Assembly: GCA_918026815.1 (NCBI GenBank)
Contig: CAKJVC010000014.1
Location: 62,001 to 126,000, forward strand
Reading direction: 5' to 3'
DNA length: 64,000 bases
Origin: Chalara sp. BL73
Lineage: Eukaryota; Ascomycota; Leotiomycetes; Helotiales
Shown here piece by piece: positions 60,417-64,000 of the stretch. Every line of letters begins with the position of its first letter. Position 1 is the stretch's first letter. The notes under the pieces are model-generated. The model saw only the letters and a list, made by a program, of their open reading frames with translations, did no database searches and was not told the origin of the DNA. The translations under genes and the position numbers were made by a program.

Positions 60417-61778
60417 TCACCTAGCGAAGTTGTTGATATGACTCGTATGTAGTTTTTGCACTGCCGGAATGATCAAACTTTCGATTTCAACGTCTGGCTC
60501 TTCGTCCGGTAAATCATTTGGGTCAAGAGGTCTATTGCCCGCTTCCTCAGCGCTCGTAATTATGGCTGGATTGTTGCTGTGCAACCCGTTTATGGTTTTT
60601 TGTCCCCGATAGCTCGGAATTCTGATCCATTGGTCCTTCTTACCAGGTGCAACGAAAACGACTTCCCACTTCCGAGTTGAAAGAAGATTTCCGATCACAA
60701 GATGGTGCTGATACCGATCTAGCGAATACTGGGCTTTGTGAACAAGGATTTCCAGATCGGTCTCAAGTTTGAAGGAGACAATCATTCCTTCAGGTGCCCA
60801 GCCATCCACCAAATTTTTCAAAAACTTAGGAACCGGATCTAAATCCACAATTAATCGTTTACTTCGGGGTACGGCAGGCGATGAGTCGAAGTTATCAAAG
60901 GCTTCTTCTTCTTCCTTCGCACCCTCATCCTTCTGTGCTTGTGTTTCCGTTGCATTCGTCGATTGTATTTTGTGTTCCACCATTCTCTCTGGTGGCACAA
61001 AAAAGTCAGAAACAGCGGCTGCTAGATATAGAAGACCACGAGGGCCCAGGGGTCGCATAAGTTGCGCAATCTCTCGGAGGACAAAAAGATAGTCATTGAT
61101 AGTGGTAAATGGTATTGTGATGAGGAGCTTTTTCTCCTTGGCAAAGTTATATTGACGCAAGACCTTGAGCATTTTGTTCTGATGTTCCTCATTGGCAACC
61201 ACACTACCATCCGGTCCTTCATGTAGGAAATCCAGAAAGCAGTCTGTGGCATGGCTGTAATGGCGGGAGTACGGCAAAAGACTGAACTGTCGGTGTAGAA
61301 AGATGACAGCATAGCCTGTTTCAAGAAAGTATTCTGCTGATGTAGCTCCGCGAGTCCCCGCACTAAAATTGTCAATAAATCGCACCGTCTGCCGCTCCAA
61401 TGGTACGGTTGTGCCACCAGATGTCACCAACACCACACGCCGGCCAGCAGCTGCATGGCGGTTTATGAACTCTCTTGCCAGATCAGTGTGTTTCCCAAGC
61501 GTTGATGGTGCAGTGTTCTCATTAAAGTAATCGCGTTCAGTGATCTCCGCTGTGCTCTGCCGGACAAGATCTAGCTTGGAGCTTACAGAAGACATGGTAT
61601 AATATGAAGCCACGGAGAAGACAGAGGATGTAGGTGAAGCTGGTCTAGAGTCTTGTGGATTGAAGGAGAGCGAAAATAAACTGGAGGAGAAGGGATGGAT
61701 GCTTTGGTGAGAATTGCTATGAGCTCGTGGGTGTATTTCGGGTTTGCGATGATTGCCACAAGCCTGAATGGTCGCCAT
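60417..61778 (-). CDS. CAB2: Phosphopantothenate--cysteine ligase
   Basis: Intronless frame of 453 residues. It joins cysteine to 4'-phosphopantothenate in coenzyme A synthesis, a cytosolic housekeeping step. The nucleotide-binding hallmark VTSGGTTVPLERQTVRFIDNFSAGTRG lies near residues 115-145 (VTSGGTTVPLE, NFSAGTRG). It is followed by GYAVIFLHR, then YLAAAVSDFFVP, LDPVPKFLKNL, SFKLETD and HHLVIGNLLSTR, all typical of the eukaryotic CoaB-type ligase (yeast Cab2). The first 60 residues are low-complexity and may be untranslated, as ATG at about 61,595 (MSSVSSKLDLVR) would give a more usual start. A Glu-rich insert (about residues 275-305) is a fungal extension. No frame problem is seen. Confidence 0.92.
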   Translation of the reverse strand: MATIQACGNHRKPEIHPRAHSNSHQSIHPFSSSLFSLSFNPQDSRPASPTSSVFSVASYYTMSSVSSKLDLVRQSTAEITERDYFNENTAPSTLGKHTDLAREFINRHAAAGRRVVLVTSGGTTVPLERQTVRFIDNFSAGTRGATSAEYFLETGYAVIFLHRQFSLLPYSRHYSHATDCFLDFLHEGPDGSVVANEEHQNKMLKVLRQYNFAKEKKLLITIPFTTINDYLFVLREIAQLMRPLGPRGLLYLAAAVSDFFVPPERMVEHKIQSTNATETQAQKDEGAKEEEEAFDNFDSSPAVPRSKRLIVDLDPVPKFLKNLVDGWAPEGMIVSFKLETDLEILVHKAQYSLDRYQHHLVIGNLLSTRKWEVVFVAPGKKDQWIRIPSYRGQKTINGLHSNNPAIITSAEEAGNRPLDPNDLPDEEPDVEIESLIIPAVQKLHTSHINNFAR

Positions 61779-63273
61779 TGTAAGTAGAACACTCTTTATC
61801 CATCTCTAATCTAGAAACGAGGGCTACATGCCTACAAATTCACCGATCGACTTTAACCCCTCGGTACCTCAATGACTGCCTCGGTCGAAGGGCTTTCAAT
61901 GCGACCAAAACGATCCAACTGTGCTGATTAATCGGTATACCAGTATCGCGAATGATTCAAGCTGAGAATGCCGGTTTCATTCTACTGGAGATGTAATGGA
62001 ATGGGGTGTAGGCGACAAGAGGTCAGGGTACACGTATTCTGAACGCAGGACAGGCTCGATAAGAAGCTGTAAAGCCAGGCTGCAACTAGCTGTCTTCCTA
62101 GAGGCAAGGCCGCTTCCGTAGTCAAGGGAGCTTCGGTCTTGGCACTTCCGCTTTGCCGAAGTGACTGTGAAGATATTTTTGGGTTGCCTGAGGCAATGTG
62201 GCTGAGGCGATTCTTTCTGATAAAGGTAAGCTAAAATCTTGGCTGCACGTGAACACGGGTTTTCTTCCCAGCATTTGCTATTCGACAAAGCGTGTATGAG
62301 TGGCGTGTCGAGCATACATGTGATTTCATCATCGTTTGGCAGTACATACAGTACATATACACAGTCTCGGGAACATCTAACTCCAGGTTTCCATGAGACC
62401 ACTTGGCAGTTAAGCGGCGAATTGAGGGTCCGCTATTGGTGCGGAGATTCCTCCGGCCGAAAAGGCACGTCACCGCCTTAACTCAATCATGGCACCTAGG
62501 CGGGTTCGCTGTATATTTGTCGACCCCTAGCCCCTTTCTCTATATCGCGGTATCTATTGCTTCATACGTCATAAGAAAAGGAAGAATTTCTTTGATCGTT
62601 GGTTCGCTACATTTTAGCATTTAAAGATATTCTGAATTACCTAACTCTGAGTTTTGTTTCCCTTGAAAGTTCTTGGGGTCATGATCGTACGTGGGTATAC
62701 CTCCGGATGTCAAATCCGTCCAGTGACGACAATAGTATTATTTTGCCCTTTTTGCACCGCTTTAATTGCTTGCTTCTCTCTTTTTTTTGTGCAAAGCACT
62801 ATAGAAAAAAGAATTCGCAACGCAAAATCCACCTGTTGTTCAACATTCAATTCCTCAGCAGTCAATTTTGCGAATGTCAGGCTGTCCGTGGATAAAAAAG
62901 AGGCTGTCATCGGTCGTAACAAGTCATTTGCAGCTCCATTCCAGATCAGTGAACGCGAAGCGACGATAGTGTGAATACGCACGCACATCGGTGAGCACGG
63001 CAGCTTTGTTTATGATAGATATTTGTTGGGACAGGGACTGCATGGCATGGCTACAATAGGTCCGAAACTGCACTGCAGAAAATAAACCACCCAACTGGTG
63101 GTGACGCAAACTCGGGATCGGCTTCTGTCGTTTCTTTGTATCAACGGACTCGTCGCCGCCGCCGATACACGGATCGTCCATACCTCTTAAATCAGGCCAA
63201 ACAATTCAACATCTCTGAACAGCTGATCGCTTAAGCTGCAGCCATTAGGAGACTACCCGATCGCCATCTCTCG
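61779..63273. other. Divergent intergenic region
   Basis: Upstream of both the ligase (-) and the next regulator (+). Several short frames exist but none has coding character. Confidence 0.5.
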
Positions 63274-64000
63274 ATGCCTGGATCAGAGAAGCGTGGCCCA
63301 CGTCGTGGCCGTGGTCGCTCAAAGCGACCTCGAGAACAGGACGTCGAAGAAAATTCTCCTACTCCACGTGATCCTCTTGCGCCTCCTACGCCTTCTTCAG
63401 TCATTGCATTTCCGCCCGATAACTATTCTGCCACATCGATGCCATCGTACTCGAACTTCGGCCCCCCCAGGCCATATGCCGCTTCCGAGACGAGATCTCG
63501 CAGCGCTGCAGGCCCATCTAGTGCTCCTCTCACACCAAGTATCATTCCAACTGCACCAATGAGGGCTCCTCCTGGAAAGGTCGCTATTCCATCCATCACC
63601 GCCTCTTTAGGGACACAATCTACAAGAAAGGGAAGTAAGAAAGGGAGGACCTCACACGCCTGCAACGTTTGTCGAAAAGCAAAAGCCGGCTGTACTGGCG
63701 ATCAGCCGTGTACTCGCTGTAATAATCTGGGAGTTCCCTGCATCTATGGAGATGGAAAACGAGACAAAGAAAGAAAGTAAGCGATTAGTGAAATTTCACT
63801 TCAGTCTACTAAACTTGCTCTAGGAGATTGTCCAAACTGAGCAAGGAGACAGACTCTCTAAGCCAGCACAGTAATGAAGTAGCTGAGGCTTTGAGGCGAA
63901 TGCGGTTCGATGAAACTCTAACATCAGATGCTATGCGCTCTCTATTGGACGATATTCTAGCGATGGTAGCGACCCTTTTGTTTATGTAGTTTTTTGCTAA
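63274..64000 (+). CDS. Zn2Cys6 transcription regulator, 5' part (partial)
   Basis: Exon 1 is 63274-63776; a 47-nt intron (GTAAGC...CTACTAAAC...CTAG) leads to exon 2 from 63824. Exon 2 probably ends at a GTAGCG donor near 63,966, as the literal frame stops at 63,987. The N-terminus is Arg/Gly-rich (RGPRRGRGRSKRPRE), then Pro/Ser-rich. The zinc cluster, CNVCRKAKAGCTGDQPCTRC...GVPC, begins near residue 130, much further in than usual for fungal regulators. After the splice comes RLSKLSKETD and a short helical segment. The cluster spacing matches the Zn2Cys6 family; what it controls cannot be seen because the gene runs off the window. Confidence 0.8.

Overview
The window is nuclear DNA of a filamentous ascomycete (Pezizomycotina). 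Genes are split by short introns, mostly 43-70 bases, with GT...AG ends and CTAAC/CTGAC-like branch sites. The families are typical of such fungi: Zn2Cys6 regulators, a LaeA-like methyltransferase, a GH3 beta-glucosidase, fungal nicotianamine synthase, a CorA-like membrane protein and fungal protein kinases. Several families look Leotiomycete-like, but that is an impression, not a result. No rRNA, tRNA, CRISPR array or intact transposon was recognised.

Left part (1-14.4 kb): the tail of an unknown gene, a nicotianamine synthase (-), a ten-exon secreted GH3 beta-glucosidase (-), a single-pass surface protein (+), an RRM-like probable mitochondrial protein (-), a LaeA-like methyltransferase (-) and a decayed FAD monooxygenase (+). 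Five of these six complete loci carry reading-frame breaks. In four of them all splice sites are intact and each break is a 1-2 base indel, mostly in a homopolymer. The FAD monooxygenase also has real sequence decay. About 20 kb of coding sequence further right needs no such correction, so the breaks are regional: either local pseudogenisation or a poorly polished stretch.

Middle (18.7-41 kb): a five-pass sulfatase-fold/LtaS-like enzyme, then a cluster that looks like a signalling or defence locus. It holds a C-terminally anchored orphan membrane protein (-), divergent from a 1179-residue fusion of a trypsin-like serine protease to a protein kinase; a second kinase (768 aa); a CorA-like two-pass protein with a 25-nt micro-exon; a third kinase (547 aa); and an 81-residue three-exon protein. 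Kinases 1 and 3 are close paralogues. They share a pre-kinase domain, a conserved C-x3-H-x2-C-x4-H-x2-C motif and identical spacing of the catalytic landmarks. All three have HGD in place of HRD, and kinases 1 and 3 have DLG/DMG in place of DFG. A diverged repeat pair (21.69 and 29.13 kb) flanks the first kinase.

Right part (43-64 kb): a short-chain dehydrogenase, an RBR-type E3 ubiquitin ligase, a glutathione S-transferase, two complete Zn2Cys6 regulators, a phosphopantothenate-cysteine ligase (coenzyme A synthesis) and the start of a third Zn2Cys6 regulator running off the window. These mix housekeeping and accessory functions and show no obvious shared pathway. Gene-poor AT-rich stretches lie at 14.4-18.7, 28.3-31.7, 40.8-43.2 and 55.9-60.4 kb.
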